Shown: piece by piece, positions 23,757 through 33,357 of the stretch
Numbering within the stretch: the first letter of the stretch is position 1
Layout: each line of letters starts with the position of its first letter
Assembly (NCBI RefSeq): GCF_947501425.1
Contig: NZ_CANMVN010000005.1
Location: 124,001-188,000 of the forward strand
Reading direction: 5' to 3'
DNA from: an uncultured Psychroserpens sp.
Lineage (GTDB): Bacteria; Bacteroidota; Bacteroidia; Flavobacteriales; Flavobacteriaceae
DNA: 64,000 bases
The notes under the pieces: generated by a model
Told to the model about the DNA's origin: nothing
Database searches by the model: none
What the model saw: only the letters and a program-made list of their open reading frames with translations
Program-made: the position numbers and the translations under genes

Positions 23757-24671
23757 TCAAAACTTTAGCTTTTCATGCTTATCCCAAAGTCCCCAATAGG
23801 CTCCAACATCACCCTCATCTCCAGTTTTCCAGGACTCATCAAATGATGAGAAATAAAATATAGGAATTTCATTTTCATTCGTCCAACGTATCGCATCAAT
23901 AAAGTATTTCATGGCTTGCTCTGGACCAGCCTGAGCTCCTTTTAAGCCTCCTCCTTCACTTGGCCAACCTGTTTCAGTAATTATAATAGATTTTCCTTGA
24001 GCAGCGTCTACCACTTGACCATACATAGCTTGCATATGCCCTAAAGCATATTCGATTGGGCATCCTTCCCAATACGGATAGAGGTTTGCTAATACAACAT
24101 CAGAATTTTCTACTAATTCTGGGTGACGAGAAAATTCATAATACGCATCAACATATCCAACTGGAATATCCAAACCAGAAAGTGCTTCTCTCACTCTTTT
24201 AATATAACCCAATAGCTGTTCTAATGATAAATCATTTCTGTAGAGCACTTCGTTACCTACTGCTGCGACATCAACGTTTCCAGATTTGGCCAAAGCAATT
24301 AGTCCTTCAATTTCTTTTTCATTATCTTCCAAATCATCACTCAACCAAGCACCAACCAAAGTTCTTAAACCATGCTTTTTGGCTACTACTGGAATATGTT
24401 CATTTCCTTCAATACAAGAAAAAGAACGAATAGCTCCTGTATAGGGCTTTAAAATATTCACTCGACGCTCTACCTGTTCTATACTTATTTCATCACCAGG
24501 TTCTTGTCCGTCCTCATACATACTGAAGCATATGCCATGCATACCATCTTGTATGGTTTTACGCCATAAAGCCATTAATTCTTCTAGTGAATACTTAGAG
24601 ACATCAATACCTTGTGTACTAATTTGGCTATAGCCTCTGGATTTGTAATACGATTCTTCTCTGTAAGACAT
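23757..24671 (-). CDS. GH17 glycosidase, cytoplasmic (no signal peptide)
   Basis: A 304-residue protein with the GH17 TIM-barrel (clan A) motifs: acid/base in VAAVGNEVLYR (E141) and nucleophile in IITETGWPSEGG (E233). GH17 enzymes cleave or transglycosylate beta-1,3-glucans. It begins MSYREESYYKS with no signal peptide or lipobox, so it acts inside the cell, unlike the GH17 lipoprotein at 27661. It follows the sugar symporter gene by 29 bp and ends the main operon. It would act on imported laminari-oligosaccharides alongside the phosphorylase. Confidence 0.88.
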   Translation of the reverse strand: MSYREESYYKSRGYSQISTQGIDVSKYSLEELMALWRKTIQDGMHGICFSMYEDGQEPGDEISIEQVERRVNILKPYTGAIRSFSCIEGNEHIPVVAKKHGLRTLVGAWLSDDLEDNEKEIEGLIALAKSGNVDVAAVGNEVLYRNDLSLEQLLGYIKRVREALSGLDIPVGYVDAYYEFSRHPELVENSDVVLANLYPYWEGCPIEYALGHMQAMYGQVVDAAQGKSIIITETGWPSEGGGLKGAQAGPEQAMKYFIDAIRWTNENEIPIFYFSSFDESWKTGDEGDVGAYWGLWDKHEKLKF

Positions 24672-24700
24672 TACTTAGTAAACTATTATATATTAATTAT

Positions 24701-26119
24701 TTATAACTCTCCTCTTCTTTTAACGAGTTCCTTTTTTATTTCCCTTGCCCTATCTTCATTTAGGCTATACTTCCACATGACCCAAATGGCTAGACCAGCT
24801 GTTAGAACAGGTAATGCAATATCTGTTATACGCATTCCTGTTAAAGCTTCGGCAGTTTGTGTAGTAGCTGTAGGATCATAACCCAATAGCTTTAAAATAA
24901 TACCTGAAAATACCAAGGCTATACCTTGACCGACCTTGATCATCCACCAATAGATTGCTCCAAAGGTTCCTTCTTTTCTTGGCATTCCATTTTCTAATTC
25001 ATCTAAATCACAAACATCTGCTGTCATAGACATCATTAGTGTAAACAAACAACCCATTCCAAATGCCATTAATGGAATTGGTAAAAATATCATATAATAG
25101 TTTTCAGGATCAAATCCCCACCATTTAAGTACATATCCAACCATGGAAATCAATGTAGCATATATGAAAGCTTTTCGTTTTCCCATTTTGTTAGCCATTA
25201 CGTTTATTATTGGGATAGCTATGAATGCAGTATATGCAGCTGTTACAGCAGGAAAAAGAGCCACCCACCATTTGGAAGCACTCCAATCACCATCGAACAT
25301 ATAAAAGTTAATAATAAACACTCCGAACTCTGCTACAATTTGAAACCCATTAAATACCAAGAATGTAGCTAAACACAGTTTTACAAATGGTTTATTCTTT
25401 AATACTAATTTTATACCTGTAAATATCTTCCCAATACTTCTTATTAAGGCTTTTGGAGTTATCTCTTCTCTACCTTCCATTTTACTTGCATCAATTCCTC
25501 TACAAAAAATAGCTGGTAAAATTCCTAAAATAATAATAACAAAACCAGCTATCAATGCTACAATTCTAACACCTTCAGGTTGAGTAGCAAAAAGATCACC
25601 ATCAGGAATTAAAACATATAAAAAAGGCACAAGCATCCAAGCAATTTGGCCGATAATATTAGCAAAACTCATTAATCTGGTACGTTCTTTATAATCAGAA
25701 GTCATCTCGTAACCAAGAGCGATTAATGGCGTTGAAAATATTGTATTTCCAAAAATTAATAAAATTGAGAAAATCAATAAATACCAAAAATTATACATTT
25801 CTGGATTTGTATCATGAACTTGCCATAATATGGCGAAGATAGCCCCAGACATTACAGCTCCTATGAAGATATAAGGTCGTCGTCTTCCATACTTTGAACT
25901 TGTATTATCTGATACATATCCCATAACTGGATCCGTTATTGCATCAAATAAACGCGGAATACCTACAATAAGTCCTGCAAGTACAGTGTCCATTCCAAAA
26001 CCATCGGCAGATTTTAGAATTACTACAAATACACCAAGAATTCCAGGTATTAAGTTATTTATTAAGTGACCAGCTCCGAATGCTGCTTTTTGACCAATTG
26101 GTACCTTAGTAGAACTCAT
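24701..26119 (-). CDS. MFS transporter, GPH (glycoside-pentoside-hexuronide:cation symporter) type
   Basis: A 472-residue inner-membrane protein with about 12 helices and the melibiose-permease-like motif DAITDPVMGYVSDNTSSKYGRRRPYI in loop 2-3. Members carry oligosaccharides or glycosides together with a cation. It is embedded between the GH30 and GH17 genes, so it likely imports oligosaccharides released in the periplasm by GH16/GH17/GH30. Confidence 0.92.
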   Translation of the reverse strand: MSSTKVPIGQKAAFGAGHLINNLIPGILGVFVVILKSADGFGMDTVLAGLIVGIPRLFDAITDPVMGYVSDNTSSKYGRRRPYIFIGAVMSGAIFAILWQVHDTNPEMYNFWYLLIFSILLIFGNTIFSTPLIALGYEMTSDYKERTRLMSFANIIGQIAWMLVPFLYVLIPDGDLFATQPEGVRIVALIAGFVIIILGILPAIFCRGIDASKMEGREEITPKALIRSIGKIFTGIKLVLKNKPFVKLCLATFLVFNGFQIVAEFGVFIINFYMFDGDWSASKWWVALFPAVTAAYTAFIAIPIINVMANKMGKRKAFIYATLISMVGYVLKWWGFDPENYYMIFLPIPLMAFGMGCLFTLMMSMTADVCDLDELENGMPRKEGTFGAIYWWMIKVGQGIALVFSGIILKLLGYDPTATTQTAEALTGMRITDIALPVLTAGLAIWVMWKYSLNEDRAREIKKELVKRRGEL

Positions 26120-26124
26120 ATCTT

Positions 26125-27636
26125 TTATTGTTTAGTTGGTATTAGTATTGTTTGAATGGCCTGCCCTTCAATATTTATATTGACTTGCTCATTATATAAT
26201 TTCAAAGTAAAATCCTTTGGTGTTTTACCTTCATTAAAAATGACCACTGCAATAGAACTATCAGGATTCTTTGCAGCAGTAACCATGAGATCTTTATCTG
26301 GATTTTCAACATCAATAACTTCTGCTCCTGGTCGTATATATTTACTGAAATGAGCCATGGTATAATATAATGGCGTGAAATATACTTCATCAGCATCTGG
26401 ATCAACAATAATTGGAGCTACACACCAGTTTTTAAACCAATTAGGTCCTCCTTGTCTATCCAAAACCATATTCCAATCAACCCAACCATCAACCCAGTTA
26501 TTTAAACATCCAATAATATCTCTAGCATAACGATTAACAGGTGCATATTTGGGATGTAAATATTTTTCATCTTCGGCAGCCCAATCCCAGCCCCAATCTG
26601 TTGCTTCTTTAGACCAATACCATTTATCATCTTGCCATTTTGGAACTTCAGAGTCTACACATCCTTCTGTTTCAATTAGATATTTATCAGGCGCTTTGTT
26701 GTGTGCATATTGTAAAGCTTCCGGGAAATAATCATAAGTACTTTCATACCAATGGATAGCTGTTCCATCATAGTATTTAGATGATGCTTCTGTAGCGTAC
26801 ATCACATCAACCCATTCTTTTAATCCTGCTCTATTTTGATCATAACCCAAAATTATTTTATCTCCTTTGCCATCACGTTCCAATTTCGGACCTAAATGAT
26901 TTTGTACAAAATCGGTCATTTCCTCTGGTGTAAAGTGCATGCTCTCCCAGTTATTCCCATTTCCGTGAGGTTCATTTTCCACAGTAAATCCCCAAATAGG
27001 TATCCCTTCAGCTTCATAAGCATCTACATATTTAGAAAAGAATAATGCCCAAGTGTCATAGTATTTAGGTAATAATTTTCCACCAACCCATTGTTTATTA
27101 TCTTTCATCCATGGTGGAGCTGTCCATGGCGATGCGAATATGTCAAATCCATCTTCTGAAACTGCCATAGCATCTTTAATCATTGGAATCAAATCATCCA
27201 TATCATCTTTGATAGTAAAATGTTCTAAGGTCATATCATTTTCAACAGGTGCATAAGAATATTGACTTAATGAAAAATCACAGGAATTCATATGTGTTCT
27301 TGTTAACGAGTAATTAGCGCCTTCTCTACTGAAATAGGCCTTCAGTATTTTATCTCTGTTAGCTTTGCTCAATTTGTTCAATAAATAAGCTGAAGATTCT
27401 GTAAATGCGCCTCCAAAACCTGTAATAGTTTGATATTTTTTTTCTGGTGAAATTTTCAAAACAATTGAAGAATTAGCAGAGGAAAAATCGCTGATCTTAG
27501 TCAATTTATTACCACTTGCTGAAGTTTCATAAACTTCAACTACAAGAGATGACTTTTCTATACTTTTCTTTTTCGCTTTACAACTTGCCATAAGTAATAT
27601 AAAAATGGAACAAATTAGATAGTTTACTGTTTTCAT
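26125..27636 (-). CDS. GH30 family glycosidase, lipoprotein
   Basis: A 503-residue lipoprotein (lipobox C19, LLMASC) with the GH30 barrel and side beta domain: GFGGAFTESSAYLLNKL at the start, acid/base E222 in GFTVENEPHGNG, and the nucleophile in LIETEG (E322 or E324). GH30 members in laminarin loci cleave beta-1,6 branches or act as exo-beta-1,6/1,3-glucanases; a branch-removing role fits laminarin. It lies between the GH17 lipoprotein and the symporter, with gaps of 24 and 5 bp. Confidence 0.92.
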   Translation of the reverse strand: MKTVNYLICSIFILLMASCKAKKKSIEKSSLVVEVYETSASGNKLTKISDFSSANSSIVLKISPEKKYQTITGFGGAFTESSAYLLNKLSKANRDKILKAYFSREGANYSLTRTHMNSCDFSLSQYSYAPVENDMTLEHFTIKDDMDDLIPMIKDAMAVSEDGFDIFASPWTAPPWMKDNKQWVGGKLLPKYYDTWALFFSKYVDAYEAEGIPIWGFTVENEPHGNGNNWESMHFTPEEMTDFVQNHLGPKLERDGKGDKIILGYDQNRAGLKEWVDVMYATEASSKYYDGTAIHWYESTYDYFPEALQYAHNKAPDKYLIETEGCVDSEVPKWQDDKWYWSKEATDWGWDWAAEDEKYLHPKYAPVNRYARDIIGCLNNWVDGWVDWNMVLDRQGGPNWFKNWCVAPIIVDPDADEVYFTPLYYTMAHFSKYIRPGAEVIDVENPDKDLMVTAAKNPDSSIAVVIFNEGKTPKDFTLKLYNEQVNINIEGQAIQTILIPTKQ

Positions 27637-27660
27637 ATTGAACTGTATTATTAGACATAT

Positions 27661-28953
27661 CTATCGATTTGCCATGATCTCGTTAATTGAAGGTGGTACC
27701 AAGACATCTTTCATGAGTAAATCTTTATTACCTCCATATGTTTTAGTTATTGGATTTCCGTTTCTTGTTAATCCCTTAAAAATGCCTTTATCAACCAGAT
27801 CCCAAATTGGATATTTCGCTTTTCCATCGATAGTGAACAAACCAAAGTGATTTTCAGATCCTTTTGAATTTTGTGCATCTTTCCACTGCTCATTAAAGGC
27901 TTCAAAATAAAAACACGAAATATTGTTTTTATTCGTCCATTCCCGCATTAATCTATGATAAACACCTTGTTTGTATTCGTCAGTTGCACGAGAACCACTA
28001 GGACCATAAAATCCATTTGATACAGTTGCCCAACCTGTTTCACCGATATGTACTGGCTTATTAACACCAAGACTCTTCATGTAATTTTTCACACTATCAT
28101 ACTGACGTTTAGAAAATTCGACTGCACGTTTCATAGCTGCATCAATTTTTTCTACATTAGATAAGGAGTCTTGTGATTCTGGAACTCCCCAAAATTCTGG
28201 GTTATAATGCGAATTATGATATGGATAGGTATGCATTGAAATATAATCTACTGCTTTGATCAATTTCTCTAAATCCTCTACATGGTATTGGTCTTCTCCG
28301 CCACCCCAAGATGCAAAATCATCAGAGCTGGTGATCCATAGGTCTTTTGGAAGCTTTCCATCAGACTTTAATTTCTGAAGATGATTAACCCATTTGAGAA
28401 TTACATTAGGTTGAACGTAGTAGCTAGCAGCCCATTTCACCATAGCCTCATTACCAACAGCCAGCACCTTTACGATATCTGGATATTGATTGGCCAAAGC
28501 TACAGCTCTGTCAATTTCAGCAGCATTATCTGGACTTTCTACATTGTGATCTGGTGGAAATTCTGTCCATGCATTCAAACAATCAATCCAAGCACCTAAC
28601 ATGACGTACATTTCGAAATTTGGATCTTCTTTTTTAAGTTCAGTAATTGCTTTTAAGATATTGGAGGCATGAGGTAATGGCAATTGAACATTATAAGTTC
28701 TTATAATTTTAATACCCATTGCAGACAACAATTTTAAATCATCTTTAAGCTCTTTGATTGTTGGCTGACTGTCTCTAGATTTTTCACGATAACCTCCATA
28801 AGATATTGCTAAATAATTAGGATTTCCTAATATCTCTTTAGCTGTCACTTGCTTGCCTATTTGCATTTCTTTTTTAGATTTTGGGTTTTGATTACAAGAT
28901 GACATGACCATTGAAATAATTGCAATACAAATGATATTTATTTTCAATTTCAT
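27661..28953 (-). CDS. GH17 glycosidase, lipoprotein
   Basis: About 430 residues. I prefer the ATG at 28953 (MKLKINII), which leaves a standard lipoprotein signal ending MVMSSC; an in-frame ATG three codons earlier is possible. Counting from that upstream ATG, the catalytic residues are E172 in VLAVGNEAMVKW (acid/base) and E308 in VHIGETGWATVSNG (nucleophile). It is a candidate periplasmic or surface endo-beta-1,3-glucanase or transglycosylase. The gene begins a few bases after the phosphorylase gene, so translation is coupled. Confidence 0.9.
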   Translation of the reverse strand: MKLKINIICIAIISMVMSSCNQNPKSKKEMQIGKQVTAKEILGNPNYLAISYGGYREKSRDSQPTIKELKDDLKLLSAMGIKIIRTYNVQLPLPHASNILKAITELKKEDPNFEMYVMLGAWIDCLNAWTEFPPDHNVESPDNAAEIDRAVALANQYPDIVKVLAVGNEAMVKWAASYYVQPNVILKWVNHLQKLKSDGKLPKDLWITSSDDFASWGGGEDQYHVEDLEKLIKAVDYISMHTYPYHNSHYNPEFWGVPESQDSLSNVEKIDAAMKRAVEFSKRQYDSVKNYMKSLGVNKPVHIGETGWATVSNGFYGPSGSRATDEYKQGVYHRLMREWTNKNNISCFYFEAFNEQWKDAQNSKGSENHFGLFTIDGKAKYPIWDLVDKGIFKGLTRNGNPITKTYGGNKDLLMKDVLVPPSINEIMANR

Positions 28954-28968
28954 GCTTTGCATAGTCTT

Positions 28969-31900
28969 CTATTTTAAATTCGATTTGTTGATATTAACAG
29001 TAATACGTTCAACAAAACCTGAACGGTTAAAAATCTCATTACTAATCTCTTTATCAAGCGTTAAACTGTTTAGAGATTTTAACGAACTCTTAGTTGTTTC
29101 TACTTCGATATTATTTTCAAATCCCATTTTATAAATTACAGGAACCTGACAATAAGTAAAAGCCAGAGTATCTGCTTCCAGCTCTATATGCTTCCAATCC
29201 ATATGGACATCAACATAATTAAATGTTTCAGCACCTTTTAAAAACTCCTCTTGTCGTAATAAACACGGATCGAATAAAATCTCACCATCATCTACAAACA
29301 CACCTAATTCACCAATTCTTGATAGAATATCTTCTTTGACCTGACCAGTCATACCTGGCTGTTGCGCTCCTTTTCCAGCAGGTGTATGCGAATACGGATC
29401 CGTTGGAAATGCACCATACAATTTTGGTGATTTATGAACTCCAATACCTTCATTTATTTCATAGTAGTGCTCTAGAAGTCTTCCAATAATTTCTTCTGAC
29501 TGTTTAGTTTGTATAGCATTAACACAACATTCCTGAACTGCCAGTAGCAGTTTAGATACCATATGCCAGTAAATTGAACCTAAGCCTTCATATCCGTAGA
29601 ATGTACCAGATCGACCTGTAAATGCTTTATGATTAAAGACATCTTCAAACGTTTGCAACAGATTACTTCTCTCCTTTTCAGCAAGCGAAGCGTATCCTGT
29701 GCTTTCCAAAGCTCCAAGAGCCTCTTTTAAGCTATTAGCATTATTGAAATTTCCATTAAAGTGATAATTTCCGTTGATATCTTTTTTAATGATCTGTGTA
29801 TTACCGTCTGTAACTAATTGTGTCAATAACTGAGAGTTTTCGACAGCTTGTTTAGGAACCGTATTTTTCACCATAAAACGCGGTAAATCTTTATTTGGAT
29901 ACAACAAATAGCTATACTGATCCTCTCTAAACAATTTACTATGCTTCATGGCATCAAGAACTTTAAGCGCTTCATCGGAATTTAAATATCCAGAACTTAA
30001 AGCAGCTACCTGTCCTTCCAACATTTCATCTAAATAAGATATTGCTATTTCAGAATCGTTAACAAGTGTCATTAAATTGTAAGCATGATACAGATTATCC
30101 TGTCTCTTGTTAGCGTCTATAGTATGCTCTAAATAATCGAGTGTAAGATTTACAAAAGCTAGCAATTCATCTCTAGATACATTGGCTTTCTTTCCAGAAA
30201 AAGCTCTGTCGTAAATAGTGGTTCTGAAAATACTTCCAGCATTACCAAGACCATCAAGGATTATTTTACGATCACAATCAGAAATTGCTCCAGATAACAT
30301 ATGCTTATTTTGCTCTAATGTTTCAATTACAGCATTAAAAAATTCTAATAATTCTTCGGAAATTTCAGTGTGTTCTATTTCAGCTTTAGAAATTACGCTA
30401 CCAAAAAATTTCAAAAATCGTCTTAAATAATTGAGTGTCACCATGGATACACCATTTCCAACGAGGGCATTGTTTGCATCATTCCACTCTGGACGTTGTG
30501 TATTTAACCAAATTCCAGCTTCTGGAATAAAATTAGATACTTTAGCTAAAACTGTAGCTAATATTTTTTCTACAAAATTCACTTTACAGATAAAGAAATT
30601 CTGATCGCGTAACAAGGCGCCATCTGCTCCTAACTCTTGACGTTTAATTCTAATCTTTTCATCTAACTCCTCATCAAAGTCAATTGTATCCTTAGGATTT
30701 GCAAGTGTATCTTGATAACTTTTGATCTTATAAGGTACATTGGCGTAAACAAATAAATCGTTATTGAAATAACTTGCTAGTTTACCTGGATTATGGTCTT
30801 CAATGAACTCTAGGAATTTAAGCAAATAAATAATCTGGTGATCTCCCCAATATCCAATGTAAGACCAGGGATCATCAGGCTCGATAGTTTCCCAGTCAAA
30901 CCCATCTTTTGTTACCCGATAGGGATTATAGCCATCAAAGGTTGTCGCATTTAAAAACTTATGAATCATAGCTTCAATATACTCTGGAAATGAGTGTGCT
31001 AATGCCTCCCAGTTTTGGAAGATATCTCTCCAGTTTCCTTCATAGTCTAAAATTTTCGAACCGTCAATTTCACTTCTGGTATTAATTGAAAATTTGTTCC
31101 AAGGTCTACTTGGATCTCCATGTCTACGGCTAAATTTAAGAGGCATGTACTCTAGACAAAGTCGTCTAAAATTTTTATCCTCAGTCTGTTGAGCAATGTT
31201 TTTTAAATGAGATAATGAGAATACTTCAGGTAATTCTGAAATCAGGTTTTCAGCTTTAGCATACACTTTTTTATTTGCTTTTGAAATATAATTTCTGAAA
31301 TCCCATCGCTCAATATTATAATTATCATCAAAGATTCCACCACGCATAATATTAAAAAGTGTATTGGCAAAATGACGCGTATCCCTTTGTTTGTCTGCAG
31401 TTAGTTGCAAAGCATCTGAGGAGGCGTTTAACCTTATCAATCGTTCAGTACCATTGTCAATATCTGCTTGAACCGCTTCTGCTAGTTTGGTATCTGACTT
31501 TATACGATGAATAATCGCTGCAATTGAAGTGTGATCTTGATTGACATTTCCAATTAGTGACCATTCTTTTTTAGCATTAGCAGATAATTCTATTTCTGCA
31601 TTAACAAAGTAGGCTCCTTTTTCGGCTCTAACATCAATTTCTTCAGTTATTTTGTGTTGCCTTCTGAAATTTTGCAATTGAAGAGATGATAACAAATATT
31701 TCGGATTATCAAATCCAAATGACCAAGCTATATTAGCTTTAAGAGCCTCACTTGGTTCAGCCTTATCCACAATTATTGCGCTTAAAGCATAAATACCGAG
31801 ACCTGCTTCTTTCTCGAGTTCACTTTTTTTGTAAGCATCAACTAGATTACTAACTCTTGTTTGAGTATCTGAAGGCACTCCATAAGGTATTATATTTTGA

Positions 31901-32412
31901 AATCCGTCAAGAACAGATACACTAACTTCATTGTCTGAGTTATTTGTAAGTGCCGCATTTTTAACAAATCCAAATTCATTACTGGAATTCCATTGATATC
32001 TGAAGGTCAATTTTAAATCGTGATTAACCTCTTCAAAGATTACTTTATTTCCGTAGATATTTTTATAAAGGTTTCTAGTTGTATGATATAAACCTTCCTG
32101 ACGGATAGAAAACGGTTCCCATAGGTGTTTTGAATTTATCCAGAAAATGGACTTACTACCGGTGATTTCAGTAGATTCTGTAATCTTGTCATCTGTATAA
32201 TATGGGAAAAATGAATATTCACTATTTTTTCGTCCTGCTGATAACCCTCCATTACTAGATATGAACATCCAATGATTTGAATCACTGACAATGCTCATAA
32301 AAAAAGGACGCATCTGATCACTATTTGAAATTTTGAAAAACGTTTCGTTATCAATTTCTACGGATTGCATTGATGTTTTGAGTTCTGTATTGTTAACTGT
32401 AGTATTTACCAT
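28969..32412 (-). CDS. GH149-like beta-1,3-oligoglucan phosphorylase
   Basis: A 1147-residue cytoplasmic protein related to the GH94 group of glycoside phosphorylases, with large N-terminal beta-sandwich segments and an (alpha/alpha)6 barrel. PEWNDANNALVGNG (about 641-654) matches the catalytic WND-Asp region of that group. The length (GH94 enzymes are usually about 800-900) and the laminarin context favour GH149, which converts beta-1,3-glucooligosaccharides plus phosphate into glucose-1-phosphate. There is no signal peptide. It follows the PKD lipoprotein by 90 bp containing a strong hairpin and is 6 bp or less before the GH17 gene. GH161 is the other family to consider. Confidence 0.8.
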   Translation of the reverse strand: MVNTTVNNTELKTSMQSVEIDNETFFKISNSDQMRPFFMSIVSDSNHWMFISSNGGLSAGRKNSEYSFFPYYTDDKITESTEITGSKSIFWINSKHLWEPFSIRQEGLYHTTRNLYKNIYGNKVIFEEVNHDLKLTFRYQWNSSNEFGFVKNAALTNNSDNEVSVSVLDGFQNIIPYGVPSDTQTRVSNLVDAYKKSELEKEAGLGIYALSAIIVDKAEPSEALKANIAWSFGFDNPKYLLSSLQLQNFRRQHKITEEIDVRAEKGAYFVNAEIELSANAKKEWSLIGNVNQDHTSIAAIIHRIKSDTKLAEAVQADIDNGTERLIRLNASSDALQLTADKQRDTRHFANTLFNIMRGGIFDDNYNIERWDFRNYISKANKKVYAKAENLISELPEVFSLSHLKNIAQQTEDKNFRRLCLEYMPLKFSRRHGDPSRPWNKFSINTRSEIDGSKILDYEGNWRDIFQNWEALAHSFPEYIEAMIHKFLNATTFDGYNPYRVTKDGFDWETIEPDDPWSYIGYWGDHQIIYLLKFLEFIEDHNPGKLASYFNNDLFVYANVPYKIKSYQDTLANPKDTIDFDEELDEKIRIKRQELGADGALLRDQNFFICKVNFVEKILATVLAKVSNFIPEAGIWLNTQRPEWNDANNALVGNGVSMVTLNYLRRFLKFFGSVISKAEIEHTEISEELLEFFNAVIETLEQNKHMLSGAISDCDRKIILDGLGNAGSIFRTTIYDRAFSGKKANVSRDELLAFVNLTLDYLEHTIDANKRQDNLYHAYNLMTLVNDSEIAISYLDEMLEGQVAALSSGYLNSDEALKVLDAMKHSKLFREDQYSYLLYPNKDLPRFMVKNTVPKQAVENSQLLTQLVTDGNTQIIKKDINGNYHFNGNFNNANSLKEALGALESTGYASLAEKERSNLLQTFEDVFNHKAFTGRSGTFYGYEGLGSIYWHMVSKLLLAVQECCVNAIQTKQSEEIIGRLLEHYYEINEGIGVHKSPKLYGAFPTDPYSHTPAGKGAQQPGMTGQVKEDILSRIGELGVFVDDGEILFDPCLLRQEEFLKGAETFNYVDVHMDWKHIELEADTLAFTYCQVPVIYKMGFENNIEVETTKSSLKSLNSLTLDKEISNEIFNRSGFVERITVNINKSNLK

Positions 32413-32458
32413 TATAGTTAGATAGGTCTTTCTAAATGTGTATTAGATTTATGAATCT

Positions 32459-32493
32459 AATAAGCCTTTGGTTTAGTAGACCAAAGGCTTATT
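32459..32493. terminator. Strong intra-operon stem-loop
   Basis: AATAAGCCTTTGG (32459-32471) pairs perfectly with CCAAAGGCTTATT (32481-32493), a 13-bp stem with a 9-nt loop. No good T-tract follows on the minus strand, so it may act as a partial terminator or RNA stabiliser between the surface-protein genes and the phosphorylase gene. Confidence 0.6.
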
Positions 32494-32502
32494 AGGTTAA
32501 AA

Positions 32503-33342
32503 TTATTGTTGAATTATGTCATCAAAATAGTAGATATCGCCATCACATGGAGCGTTTCTTTCAAAATAAATAATCATACTTTGAAATGTTCCAGAAGGCA
32601 CATCACTAAAATCAAAAGTTAGCTCTTGCCACTCTCCTAACTCTGTAATACTTGCAACTCTATCCTGAGAAGGCTCTGTATTAGGAAATGGCATAAACTC
32701 TAAACGAAGTGTCACATCAGTGAGTTGAGTTTCTGCTAAAACTTTCATTGTAAACGTTTTATTTGATGTTGTAGAAAAATCAATAGATGATGATAATGCA
32801 ACACCAAGGCCTGCAAATGTTTGACATCCCGTTGTTTTTTCAAAGCGTTGAACTTTGCAACTGGAATTAACAGCGTCGAGAACAGGATTATCGACTATAA
32901 AACCAGCAGTATTTCCAAAAGCATCAAAAGTTGAATTTCCATTTGCGTCCAAAAATGTCCAATTAATATCTCCATTTGCAGGATCAAGATTCTCGGCTGA
33001 TTCATCAGTACAAACTGGAATATCAATTACAAATGTTTCCTGGAATGTATCTGTATTACCATTAATATCAAATGCAGTTAAGGTTACAGTGTACGTACCA
33101 TTTTCATAAGTTACTGTTGGCTCTTCTAATGTAGAAGTTGTTCCATTATCAAAATCCCAAGAATAGTTTACAGCATCATTTGACACATTAATGAATGTAA
33201 TAGTTCTCACATCAACATTACTAAGAAATCTGGCATCTAATTCTATGATTTCTCCAGCACCACCATCACCTTCACAACTTACTAACGCAAAAGAGAGAAT
33301 TGTTATTAGTACGATACTTATTTTATATTTTAAAAATCTCAT
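32503..33342 (-). CDS. PKD-domain lipoprotein, probable glucan-binding surface protein
   Basis: A 279-residue lipoprotein (C23, LVSC) with a PKD domain (about 35-105: VNYSWDFDNGTTS, EPTVTYENGTYTVTLTAFD) and a C-terminal beta-sandwich (about 125-279: TTSNKTFTMKVLAETQLTDVTLRLEF, WQELTFDFS) of carbohydrate-binding type. No catalytic residues are seen. It lies between GH16 and the phosphorylase gene, so it is likely a surface glycan-binding protein for beta-glucan. Confidence 0.75.
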   Translation of the reverse strand: MRFLKYKISIVLITILSFALVSCEGDGGAGEIIELDARFLSNVDVRTITFINVSNDAVNYSWDFDNGTTSTLEEPTVTYENGTYTVTLTAFDINGNTDTFQETFVIDIPVCTDESAENLDPANGDINWTFLDANGNSTFDAFGNTAGFIVDNPVLDAVNSSCKVQRFEKTTGCQTFAGLGVALSSSIDFSTTSNKTFTMKVLAETQLTDVTLRLEFMPFPNTEPSQDRVASITELGEWQELTFDFSDVPSGTFQSMIIYFERNAPCDGDIYYFDDIIQQ

Positions 33343-33357
33343 GTTTAATTTTTTTAA

